Source of the DNA: Chryseolinea sp.
GTDB lineage: Bacteria > Bacteroidota > Bacteroidia > Cytophagales > Cyclobacteriaceae
NCBI GenBank assembly: GCA_025923195.1
Contig: JAICGJ010000049.1
Coordinates: 1 to 33,251 of the forward strand
Direction: 5' to 3'
Length of the DNA stretch: 33,251 bases
In this document: positions 6,876 through 15,317 of the stretch, in pieces
How positions within the stretch are numbered: the stretch's first letter is position 1
Layout: every line of letters starts with the position of its first letter
The notes under the pieces: generated by a model
What the model was told of the DNA's origin: nothing
The model's input: the letters and a program-made list of their open reading frames with translations, nothing else
Database searches by the model: none
Program-made: the position numbers and the translations under genes

Positions 6876-9530
6876 TTATTCCGTTCTCAACGTACTGGCT
6901 GGGTTGGTCATCGCCGCTTTGACGGCCTGATAACTAATAGTGATCAATGCGATAAGCATTGATATTAACCCAGATAATATAAATACGTCCCAGGTCAAAT
7001 CGATCTTATAGACATAATCATCAAGCCATTTGTTCATTAAGAGCCAGGCAACCGGTGCAGCAACTAAAAAAGAGATTGTCACCAGCCATACAAAGTTGCC
7101 TGAAAGCAAGCGGAAAATACTGTTGGGAGATGCGCCTAAAATGAGTCGGATGCTGAGCTCTTTAGTACGCTGTTCAACCATGAATGCCGACAGCGCAAAA
7201 AGTCCAAGACATGCAACAACGATAGCCAACACAGCGAAGCTGGTAAATATACGGCCCGTACGTTGTACATCCTCATACATGCGCGCATAGCTTTCATCGA
7301 GAAAAGTATACCGGAAAGGCTGATTCGGCGAGAACCGTTTCCATACCTTTGTGATGGATGTTATAACGTCTGCCATTTCTGAAGCGCTAACTTTAATAGA
7401 TACAATAGAAGGGCTGATGCCTAGCCGCATTGCCAGTGGACGGATGTTCTCTTTCATCGTCTCGAAATGAAAATCTTCTACGACACCAATGACAGGCATG
7501 GATTCACCATTCGTTATTACTTTGCCTACCGGGTCTGTCAGCCCAAGCTCCCGTACCATTGCCTGATTTACAATCACGCCGAGGGTATCGGTAGCCATCT
7601 GCGTATTAAAGTCCCGTCCTTCCACGATCTTCATACCCATAGTTTTAACATAGTCGCCATCTACGATCCACATCTGCCCTATAACCTCCCGGTCTTCATT
7701 TATTTTCCCCTCTTTCCAAAATCCATTACCATTGCGCTTCGTGCCTCTGACGGGCAGATAATCGCTTATAGACACATGTCTAACCTGCGACAGCCGAAGC
7801 AATTCATCCTTAAATGAAATTATCTGATTGCCCAGCGTATTGGAACCCTGAATCAAGAGCACCTGATCTTTTTCATAACCTACCTTTGTATTCAGCATAA
7901 ATTCCATCTGGCGATAGATAACAAACGTTCCTATAATTAGTATGATGGACGTGGTGAATTGAAAAACAACTAGCGCGCTACGCGCGCCAGAATGCTTGCT
8001 TCCCTTGCTTAACTTTCCTTTGAGAACGTCGATGGGCCTAAATGAGGAGAGATAGAAGGAAGGATAAATTCCCGCCAGCATGCCCACCGCAATGGCCGAC
8101 CCTCCCAGCGCCGGAAACAGCCACCATTCTTTCCAGGGAAACAGCAGTTCCTTTCCGGCAACAGCATTGAAATAGGGCAATAGCAGCCATGCACCCAATA
8201 TTCCGAGGGCAAATGAAAAGGAACTGAACAGTAAAGACTCCGACAGAAACTGCTGGATAATTCCACCTCGAACAGACCCAACAACTTTTCGCAACCCAAC
8301 TTCCTTTGCCCTATTTGCGGATCGAGCTGTCGAAAGATTTACAAAGTTAATGCAGGCAATCAGAAGAATGAATACAGCAACTCCTCCAAATAACCAGATC
8401 AAACGTTTATCGCCATGAATCATTCCATCGCGAACATCGGTGGTAAGGTGGATATCTCTGACAGGCTGAAATTCGAGATGTGCATTTTTCATCATTTTTT
8501 CGGCATCAGCCATACCAGCCTCGATCATGGCGGGAAGAAAATGTTTTTCGATTGTCCCTTTAGTTGCTTTGCGCTGTAATTCCTGCGGGTCGACACCCTC
8601 AGCAAGCTTGACATAAGTATGATAGTTGCTTGCCCTCCAATACGTTTGTTCCCCGGGCCAGAACTCCCGACCTGTCAACGTCATAAGAAAGTCGAATTGA
8701 AAATGCGATGTTGCAGGCAGATCTCCAAGAACTCCGCCAATGGTAAAAGGATTCCGTTCGTCATCGTTGATGATCATCAGTTTGCCAACTGGGTTTTCAT
8801 TGGGGAAATACTTGTCAGCCTTCCTTTTTGTAATGACGATGCTGTTTGGTGCATCAAGCGCGTGCTCTGGATCGCCATGCACCATCGGGAGTTCCAGAAT
8901 ATTTAATAGATCCTGATCAACGAACGCGAAGCCTTCTTCGTAGGAATTTTCTAATTTATCAGCAGGCCTTATTTCATTGCTTCCTGCACCAAAAAGCTCA
9001 CTGGAATTGATACGTCCTGTACTTTCAATCTCAGGATAATCTTCCTTTAACACCTTTGCAAACGGCGCCGCGAACCAAGTGTCCTTATGCACCGTTCCAT
9101 TGTCATTAAGAACGCCAACGACCCTGTATATCCTGTTGCCATCACGATAATGAAGATCATATCGGAGTTCATCCATTATGAACAATGTAATTAGAAAACA
9201 GGCGGCGATACCCATTGCGAATCCACCGATTTTGATGGAAGAATACATTTTCTGCTTAGATAAATTTCTCCAGCCGATCTTAAAATAGTTTTGAAACATA
9301 GCGGATTGATTTGAATGATATGATTTTAACTTTCGTATGGCAAAAGGACGCAGGTAATTCAATGCTTGATACCAATAGTTCAGATTGGCTGTAAAACGAG
9401 ACTCCTTTTTCAACTCGACATAAAATTTCTCTTCCAGATCACCAAGCACTTCATCGGCAATATCCTCCCTGAGAAAGCAGGAAAGAAATTTCTGTGCAAG
9501 CTTTGGAGGTATGGGCTTTCTTGATTTCAG
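6876..9530 (-). CDS. Prefix-type MacB/FtsX permease, apparent CTG start
   Basis: Fourth and last intact member of the PadR-linked array. A conventional start would be GTG at 9449 (857 residues). However, the reading frame continues upstream through an intact permease prefix (KPIPPKLAQKF, FLREDIADEVLGDLEEKFY), and the CTG at 9528-9530 sits exactly where the paralogues have their TTG start. With that start the protein is 884 residues, similar to the others. Order: prefix (1-60), first membrane helix after FKIGWRNLSKQKMY, periplasmic MacB-like domain, three-helix FtsX domain with ARSANRAKEVGLRKVVGS, second periplasmic domain, then the final FtsX domain with FMVEQRTKELSIRLILGAS. Such proteins are permeases of mechanotransmission-type ABC systems. 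No ATPase lies nearby. Either CTG initiation or loss of the start is possible. Confidence 0.8.
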   Translation of the reverse strand: MKSRKPIPPKLAQKFLSCFLREDIADEVLGDLEEKFYVELKKESRFTANLNYWYQALNYLRPFAIRKLKSYHSNQSAMFQNYFKIGWRNLSKQKMYSSIKIGGFAMGIAACFLITLFIMDELRYDLHYRDGNRIYRVVGVLNDNGTVHKDTWFAAPFAKVLKEDYPEIESTGRINSSELFGAGSNEIRPADKLENSYEEGFAFVDQDLLNILELPMVHGDPEHALDAPNSIVITKRKADKYFPNENPVGKLMIINDDERNPFTIGGVLGDLPATSHFQFDFLMTLTGREFWPGEQTYWRASNYHTYVKLAEGVDPQELQRKATKGTIEKHFLPAMIEAGMADAEKMMKNAHLEFQPVRDIHLTTDVRDGMIHGDKRLIWLFGGVAVFILLIACINFVNLSTARSANRAKEVGLRKVVGSVRGGIIQQFLSESLLFSSFSFALGILGAWLLLPYFNAVAGKELLFPWKEWWLFPALGGSAIAVGMLAGIYPSFYLSSFRPIDVLKGKLSKGSKHSGARSALVVFQFTTSIILIIGTFVIYRQMEFMLNTKVGYEKDQVLLIQGSNTLGNQIISFKDELLRLSQVRHVSISDYLPVRGTKRNGNGFWKEGKINEDREVIGQMWIVDGDYVKTMGMKIVEGRDFNTQMATDTLGVIVNQAMVRELGLTDPVGKVITNGESMPVIGVVEDFHFETMKENIRPLAMRLGISPSIVSIKVSASEMADVITSITKVWKRFSPNQPFRYTFLDESYARMYEDVQRTGRIFTSFAVLAIVVACLGLFALSAFMVEQRTKELSIRLILGASPNSIFRLLSGNFVWLVTISFLVAAPVAWLLMNKWLDDYVYKIDLTWDVFILSGLISMLIALITISYQAVKAAMTNPASTLRTE

Positions 9531-9573
9531 AACGAATGAAATTTAATTCGATTAATGTACAGTATAAAAAAAG

Positions 9574-9672
9574 CTACTCTGATTTTAGGCTCTCAACCGG
9601 ATTCATTACCGCTGCCTTGATACTTTCAAGCTTGTAGTCAGTAATGCTATAGCGATTGCTTTAATGATCTTT
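9574..9672 (-). pseudogene. C-terminal relic of another prefix-type permease
   Basis: Reading leftward, AIAIALLTTSLK followed after a one-base frameshift by IKAAVMNPVESLKSE and a TAG stop (9574-9576) matches the last ~30 residues of the adjacent permeases (for example GIALLTVSLQTVKAAVINP in the 9759-12374 gene). No N-terminal or central part is recognisable in the remaining spacer up to 9758, which contains GGAT-rich repeat units. It is best read as the surviving tail of a deleted array member lying immediately upstream of the 6876-9530 gene. Confidence 0.75.
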
Positions 9673-9758
9673 CATCAGATGTTTTGCTTTTCTTCAGCTA
9701 GACCCCACGTTGATTAAGTCCTCATCGATCATCTTTTTATCCTCTGAATCCTAATACT

Positions 9759-12374
9759 TTACTCCGATCCCAAGTTCTTTGCTGGGTTTATAACCGCAGC
9801 CTTAACCGTTTGAAGAGAAACCGTTAACAAAGCGATACCGATAGCTGCAACCCCAGAAAGGACAAACATCCACCATTCCAAATTAATCTTATAGGCAAAA
9901 TCCTGAAGCCAATAATTCATGCTCCACCAGGCGATAGGTGAAGCAATCAGAATTGCAATGATCACAAGTTTTGCAAAATCCTGAGAAAGAAGTCTTACGA
10001 TGCTGGAAACGCTGGCTCCTAGCACTTTACGGATGCCAATTTCTTTTACGCGTTGCTCCGACGTATAGGTTGCAAGTCCGAACAATCCCAAACAAGAAAC
10101 AACGATTGCGATGACAGAAAAGCATGAGACAATGCGAGCGGTGTTTTGCTCACGGCGATATTGATTTTGCAAACCTTCATCCACAAATTGATAGTACGGA
10201 GTAGATTTGGCATCATATTTCTTATAGATTTTTTCGACCGCAGAAATCACCTGTTGTACCTGATTAGCCTTTGCTCTTACAAACAAACCTGAACAGGATT
10301 CCCTTGGCCAGTAACGAAACAGAAACGGTTCAATCGTCGCCGTCATTGGACGGAAATGAAAATCCTTCACCACGCCGATAACCTCGCCCTTGTAACCCCA
10401 CATGGCTAACTTCTTGCCTAAGGCTTCTGTAGGATTCCAACCCATACGTTTTGCCGCAGTCTCATTAACGAGGTAAGCTGAAACGGTATCACTGGAAATT
10501 GAGGGGCTGATGTTTCGTCCTGTTAATAAAGTCATACCCGTAGTTGATAAAAAATCGTAATCGACGTTCATATGGGTGAGCAATATTTTGTCGTCGGATA
10601 CCTTGCCCTCCCACTCTACAGCACCAGTTGATCGAACGACATCGATCAGATTGTTGGACGCCAATGAAACACCGGCAATGCTGGCTTGATTTTGTAAATC
10701 GGTTTTCATCAGCAGTGCTTTGGAAGGTAGATCATTTTTTAGTGCGACGTAAAGAAGTCGTGATTTGTCAAAACCAAGGTTTTTATTCTGTAAAAACGTA
10801 AGCTGCTTGTATATGACGATGGTTCCGATGATAAGAATTACAGAAAATGTAAATTGCCCAACTACAAGAGTCTGACGAAACAATTGTCCGCTTCGCGAAG
10901 CAAACAATCCCTTCAATACCTTCGCAGGCTGAAAATTTGATAAATGAAATGCCGGGTAAATCCCAGCCATCAAACTTACCGTGACTGTAAAACCAATGAT
11001 AGCGAATAAAAAATAGGGTTCTTGAAATGGAATGTGGAGCGACTTACTTGCAATGCTGTTCAGCAACGGCAACAGAAGTTGCAATAAAAACAACGCAAGG
11101 CATACTGAAAGAGATGTCAAGGTAAGTGATTCGCTCAAAAACTGAGACACCAATTGTTTGTGCAATGCTCCAATGACTTTCCGCACGCCTACCTCTTTGG
11201 CACGTTTAGTGGCACGCGCTGTTGACAAATTAACAAAGTTGCTTATCGCGATCAGAAGGACTATTAAGCCCACGGCCAGAAAAATCTGTACATATACTAT
11301 ATCGCTCGTTTTACTCCAGTCAGTTTGAAAGTCGAAATCGGAATAAAGGTAAATATCCGATAACGCCTGTAGAGAGAGCGTAATATCGGTTGTGTTGGAT
11401 ATATATTTACTAAGATGTTTATATAGTTTAGAGTTGAGCGCTTGCGCATCAGCATTTGGATCTAAAAGAACATAAGTATGATAATTATTGCTGTTCCAGT
11501 TATAATAGGGTGAATTCAATTCATCATAGCGGCAGGAAAGCAATACATCGAACTGTATATGCGAATTTGTAGGAGGATCTTCAGCTATAGCCACTAAGGT
11601 CAGCACACGGTCATCAGAAAATTGGATCTGCTTGCCAATTATTCCCGCTGATTGCCAATCGGGCCCAAAAAACTTAGCAGCCATGCTTTGTGTAATGACA
11701 ACATCATTAGGTTCGCGAAGAGCTTTTTCACCATTTCCCTGAATCAGTTTGAAATCAAATACACGAAAGAAGGTATTGTCGACAACAAGTAATTCCTGAG
11801 GTTCAACCGCAGATTCACCGTGTTGCAAAATACCAGCTGATCTCATTCTAGAGACCCTGCAGAATTGCTGGACCTCCGGGAAATCGGACGTCAAGGCGCT
11901 ACCTAGAGGCCCAGGTGTTGCTGCAATATTGAAGATGTCACCGCCCATAACTTGCTGATCGACGACACGATAGATATCCCTATACCTTGTATGGAAACGG
12001 TCGTAGCTAAATTCATCCCAGATATAAAGCCCAATGGCAATACAACACGCCAGGCCGATCGATAGCCCACCAATATTAATGAGAGAGTAAGTTTTGTTTT
12101 TCAAAAGGTTTCTCCATCCGATTTTAAAATAGCTTTTATACATAGCACAAGAAGTTGAATACATTGATTCCGATTTTCGTATAGCAAAAGGCCGCAGGTA
12201 ATGAAAGACCTGGTACCAGTAATTTATTTTCGCTTTGAAGAGCGACTTCGTCTTTACATTGATGTAGAACTTTTCATCCAAATCACCGAGCACTTCTTCG
12301 GCCAGATCAACGCGGAGGAAACGGAGGAGAAATCTCTGAGCCAGTGCGGGTGGTATGGTTTTGTGCTGCTTCAA
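9759..12374 (-). CDS. Prefix-type MacB/FtsX ABC permease
   Basis: 871 residues, third intact permease of the array. The only start that keeps the conserved prefix (KTIPPALAQRF, then VDLAEEVLGDLDEKFY) is the TTG at 12372-12374, two codons after an in-frame TGA. Domain order is prefix (about 1-62), helix 1 after FKIGWRNLLKNKTYSLINIG, periplasmic MacB-like core (about 115-345), FtsX block with STARATKRAKEVGVRKVIGA, helix pair, second periplasmic core (about 490-705), and terminal FtsX block with TYTSEQRVKEIGIRKVLGAS. It ends in KAAVINPAKNLGSE. Its periplasmic domains differ clearly from the 12559 and 15318 members, suggesting a different ligand or partner. The substrate is unknown. The GGATT-type repeat spacer separates it from the next gene upstream. 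Confidence 0.88.
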   Translation of the reverse strand: MKQHKTIPPALAQRFLLRFLRVDLAEEVLGDLDEKFYINVKTKSLFKAKINYWYQVFHYLRPFAIRKSESMYSTSCAMYKSYFKIGWRNLLKNKTYSLINIGGLSIGLACCIAIGLYIWDEFSYDRFHTRYRDIYRVVDQQVMGGDIFNIAATPGPLGSALTSDFPEVQQFCRVSRMRSAGILQHGESAVEPQELLVVDNTFFRVFDFKLIQGNGEKALREPNDVVITQSMAAKFFGPDWQSAGIIGKQIQFSDDRVLTLVAIAEDPPTNSHIQFDVLLSCRYDELNSPYYNWNSNNYHTYVLLDPNADAQALNSKLYKHLSKYISNTTDITLSLQALSDIYLYSDFDFQTDWSKTSDIVYVQIFLAVGLIVLLIAISNFVNLSTARATKRAKEVGVRKVIGALHKQLVSQFLSESLTLTSLSVCLALFLLQLLLPLLNSIASKSLHIPFQEPYFLFAIIGFTVTVSLMAGIYPAFHLSNFQPAKVLKGLFASRSGQLFRQTLVVGQFTFSVILIIGTIVIYKQLTFLQNKNLGFDKSRLLYVALKNDLPSKALLMKTDLQNQASIAGVSLASNNLIDVVRSTGAVEWEGKVSDDKILLTHMNVDYDFLSTTGMTLLTGRNISPSISSDTVSAYLVNETAAKRMGWNPTEALGKKLAMWGYKGEVIGVVKDFHFRPMTATIEPFLFRYWPRESCSGLFVRAKANQVQQVISAVEKIYKKYDAKSTPYYQFVDEGLQNQYRREQNTARIVSCFSVIAIVVSCLGLFGLATYTSEQRVKEIGIRKVLGASVSSIVRLLSQDFAKLVIIAILIASPIAWWSMNYWLQDFAYKINLEWWMFVLSGVAAIGIALLTVSLQTVKAAVINPAKNLGSE

Positions 12375-12377
12375 ATG

Positions 12378-12542
12378 TCAAGTAGGATTTATGGGATGAA
12401 GAGATTTTCAGGATTTCAAGTGTAACACCAAATTCCGGCATATGCGTCATATTCCTTTACACTAAAAATTGCTGTTTTCATAATCTCAAAAAATCATTGT
12501 TCCTTCAAATGTGATGTACTATTAATCCGTGAATCCTATTTG
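12378..12542. repeat. Permease spacer with GGATT-type units in inverted arms
   Basis: Four ~9-bp units of the form (T/A)GGATTTNN or close variants start at 12383. About 110 bp further, reverse-complement AATCC-type units end at 12542, so the edges of the spacer form an imperfect inverted repeat (arm 12378-12397 against 12523-12542). The same architecture lies in the spacer at 15196-15310. The folded RNA could act as a processing or pausing site between cistrons, or the repeats may be recombination substrates. Both are inference. Confidence 0.6.
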
Positions 12543-12558
12543 ATCCGAGTTCAGGCAT

Positions 12559-15189
12559 TTATTCTGATCTCAAACTCTTCACCGGATTCATCATGGCGGC
12601 TTTTATGGCTTGAAAGCTTACCGTCAATAACGTAATCATTAAAATCCCCAAGGTGGTAATACCAAAAAACCACCAGGAAATTTCAGTGCGATACTGATAT
12701 TGCTGCAACCAATTGTTGACGTAATAGTAAGCTAGCGGGCTCGCAATGAAAGAGGAAATCAATACGAGTATTACAAAATCCTTGGAAAGCACACTCCAAA
12801 GCTGATATACGGACGCTCCTACAACTTTTCTTATGCCGATTTCTTTGGTCCTTTGTTCAGCTACAAAAGAAGCCAATCCAAACAATCCAAGGCAACTGAT
12901 AACTATAGCAAGCACAGAAAAGACCGAAGCCAATTTTCCAATTCGCTTTTCGGCGGCAAATTTCAATGCATACTCCTCATCTGCAAATTTGTAATCGAAC
13001 GGCACAGCAGGTATCAATTTTTTGAAGACAATTTCGATCTTAGCAACCGCATCGCTGACAGAGGTTTGTGGATTGATTCTGATATTGATCCAGTTTCTAT
13101 TGTCTCCTAAGTAGAAGACCGTAGGCTGTACCTCTGAGTAAGGCGATTTCATTACCATGTCCTTAATTACACCAATCACGGTAAAGCTAGAGGCATTTGT
13201 CCCATACGGCGAATTCCATCGGATTACCTCCCCAATGGGATTTTCAAAACTCAATAACGCAGCTGCGGCCTCGTTTAACACAAAGCCTGACGAGTCACTA
13301 TCAACGCCTTCAACAAAATCCTTTCCCTTTACAAACTGCCAACCTACAGTTTTACCGTATCCTGGCGTAACCGTCATGGTTGCAAATTCGGCTATGAATG
13401 CAGGATCCTTCCCTTGCCAATCAAAACCGCCATTTGAATTCCACACATCCGTTGGTGGGCCTGAAGATTCAGCTATCTCCGTTACAGCTCCCGTATTTAA
13501 TAATGCCGTCCGGAGCACATCATATTTTCCATGAAAATCAGGCGAAGTCATTTGTATCATAAGCAGGCCATCCCGGCTATACCCAACGGGCCGATTCTGA
13601 GCAAATAAAATCTGCTGGTAAACGATAATCGTTCCAATAATTAAAGCACCGGAGACAGTAAACTGTAGGACGACGAGAATTTTTCTGGGAACGGTCGCTG
13701 ACCTGCCAACGCGTACCGATCCTTTGAGCACCTGCACGGGATTAAAAGATGACAGGTAAAGCGCGGGATAGCTGGCTGATACTATGCCGGTAAGCAACAG
13801 AAAAAAGAAACTGCCAAGCCAAAAGTAACCATTGTTCCATGGGATCTCCATTTGTTTGCTTGCTAAGTCATTAAACCAAGTTAGTGAAGCCGAAACTAAG
13901 ATGAGGGCACCTGCAAACGAAAGCAATACAACGAGGAAGGATTCACTAAAAAATTGATGTATTAATTGTCGACGAATTGAACCGATCGCCTTCCTAATGC
14001 CAACTTCCTTCGCCCTCTTTTCAGAACGGGCAGTGCTTAAATTCATAAAGTTGATGCATGCCAGCAACAAAACACATACACCAATAATTCCGAACAACCA
14101 CACCACGTCGATGAGACCTCCAGTATTAATACCATTCTTCCACTCAGCAAATAAGTGCCACTTCTCCATGGGATGCAAGAAGATTTGAGGGTTGATAGAA
14201 ACGTATACTTTGTCATCCTGGATATTGTTAAGAATTGCGTCCTTGATGCGGCTGCTTGCCTTTTCAAAAGTGGTATGCTCCGATATAGCGACGTAAATCG
14301 CAAGGAAATTATTTTTGAAGCCTTGATACTTTATCCAATCGTTTGATATAACCATGAGATCCCACGGGGAAAAGAATTTCACTCCATGAAAGTGCGTATT
14401 GTGTGGCAAATCTTCGTAAACACCCGTGACCTTGACATCCATCTTACTATCTATCTTTAGAAGCTTATCCATGGGGTTATCATTCCCGAAGAGTAGGGTG
14501 GCTGCAGACTGAGAAAGTAAAATAGAATGTGGATCGTCCAGGCCCGACCAACTTCCATGAATCATCTTTAAGCTGAACATTTCCGGTCCACCCGACTCCA
14601 TGAATTCCCCGGTCATCGATATTTTTTTTCCCCCGGTTGATAGAATATGATCTCCCACATGCCATGCCATCACAACGTGCTCGAATGAATTATCATACTT
14701 GGACTTGAGCTCTTCACCAAGAGCATACGGTAAACTAGAATTTGTAAACGTCTCTCCATTCGCAGTGCCATGGCGAAGGACGCGAGCAATGTTCTTGTAA
14801 TTCTTGTGATATTTATTGAACTGTAATTCATCATACACCCATATACCTATGAGGATAGCTACAGCCATACCGATTGCCAAACCACCGACATTAATAAATG
14901 AGTAACCTTTATTCTTTAAAAGATTTCTCCAACCGATCTTAAAATAGTTTTGAAACATGTCCATGGCATTTGATGATGATGGATTTGATTTTCGTATAGC
15001 AAAGGGACGCAGATAGTGAAGGACCTGGTACCAATAATTAATTTTGGCTTTGAAGGGCGATTTCGTCTGTACATTGATATAGAACTTTTCATCCAAATCA
15101 CCGAGCACTTCTTCGGCCAGATCAACGCGGAGGAAACGCAGCAGAATTTTCTGAGCGAGTGCTGGTGGTATGGTTTTGTGCTTCTTCAA
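12559..15189 (-). CDS. Prefix-type MacB/FtsX ABC permease
   Basis: 876 residues, second intact permease of the array. It starts at TTG (15187-15189); the in-frame codons back to the upstream TAA contain no ATG. Visible parts are prefix KTIPPALAQKILLRFLRVDL (6-25) and LGDLDEKFY, helix 1 after FKIGWRNLLKNKGYSFINVG, and a first periplasmic domain beginning YDELQFNKYHKNYKNIARV. The FtsX block contains STARSEKRAKEVGIRKAIGS, and the terminal block contains SFVAEQRTKEIGIRKVVGAS, ending KAAMMNPVKSLRSE. It is closely similar along its length to the 15318-17936 protein, including the YHKNY and DVKVTG segments, so the two are probably a recent duplication. It is a membrane component with two large extracytoplasmic loops, and its ligand is unknown. 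Likely in one transcript with the PadR gene. Confidence 0.88.
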   Translation of the reverse strand: MKKHKTIPPALAQKILLRFLRVDLAEEVLGDLDEKFYINVQTKSPFKAKINYWYQVLHYLRPFAIRKSNPSSSNAMDMFQNYFKIGWRNLLKNKGYSFINVGGLAIGMAVAILIGIWVYDELQFNKYHKNYKNIARVLRHGTANGETFTNSSLPYALGEELKSKYDNSFEHVVMAWHVGDHILSTGGKKISMTGEFMESGGPEMFSLKMIHGSWSGLDDPHSILLSQSAATLLFGNDNPMDKLLKIDSKMDVKVTGVYEDLPHNTHFHGVKFFSPWDLMVISNDWIKYQGFKNNFLAIYVAISEHTTFEKASSRIKDAILNNIQDDKVYVSINPQIFLHPMEKWHLFAEWKNGINTGGLIDVVWLFGIIGVCVLLLACINFMNLSTARSEKRAKEVGIRKAIGSIRRQLIHQFFSESFLVVLLSFAGALILVSASLTWFNDLASKQMEIPWNNGYFWLGSFFFLLLTGIVSASYPALYLSSFNPVQVLKGSVRVGRSATVPRKILVVLQFTVSGALIIGTIIVYQQILFAQNRPVGYSRDGLLMIQMTSPDFHGKYDVLRTALLNTGAVTEIAESSGPPTDVWNSNGGFDWQGKDPAFIAEFATMTVTPGYGKTVGWQFVKGKDFVEGVDSDSSGFVLNEAAAALLSFENPIGEVIRWNSPYGTNASSFTVIGVIKDMVMKSPYSEVQPTVFYLGDNRNWINIRINPQTSVSDAVAKIEIVFKKLIPAVPFDYKFADEEYALKFAAEKRIGKLASVFSVLAIVISCLGLFGLASFVAEQRTKEIGIRKVVGASVYQLWSVLSKDFVILVLISSFIASPLAYYYVNNWLQQYQYRTEISWWFFGITTLGILMITLLTVSFQAIKAAMMNPVKSLRSE

Positions 15190-15195
15190 TTGTCT

Positions 15196-15310
15196 GACTA
15201 GGATTTATAGGATTTGCGGATGAATAGGATTTGATCCTGCTTCAACCATTATGGCATCTGAAAATATATTCGTCTTTAATCCGCAATTCCGTTAATCCCA
15301 TAAATCCTAG
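15196..15310. repeat. Inverted-repeat spacer between two permease genes
   Basis: The left arm (15196-15220, GACTAGGATTTATAGGATTT then GCGGA) pairs with the right arm (15280-15310, ending CATAAATCCTAG). The right arm is interrupted by a 7-bp insertion, TTCCGTT, at 15287-15293. The units are AGGATTTNN on the left and AATCCNNN on the right. It is the same element type as 12378-12542 and fills nearly the whole spacer. Confidence 0.7.
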
Positions 15311-15317
15311 TTCAGAT

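Noticed and set aside
9447-9449. GTG as the start of the 6876-9530 permease
   Set aside because: It would cut the conserved prefix domain in the middle although the upstream codons are intact and aligned with the paralogues. CTG at 9530 is preferred, with the caveat that the gene may have lost its start.
9673-9758. N-terminal prefix relic belonging to the second permease relic
   Set aside because: Only a few residues (EDLI-like) can be matched and the reading frame is full of stops; not enough to claim.
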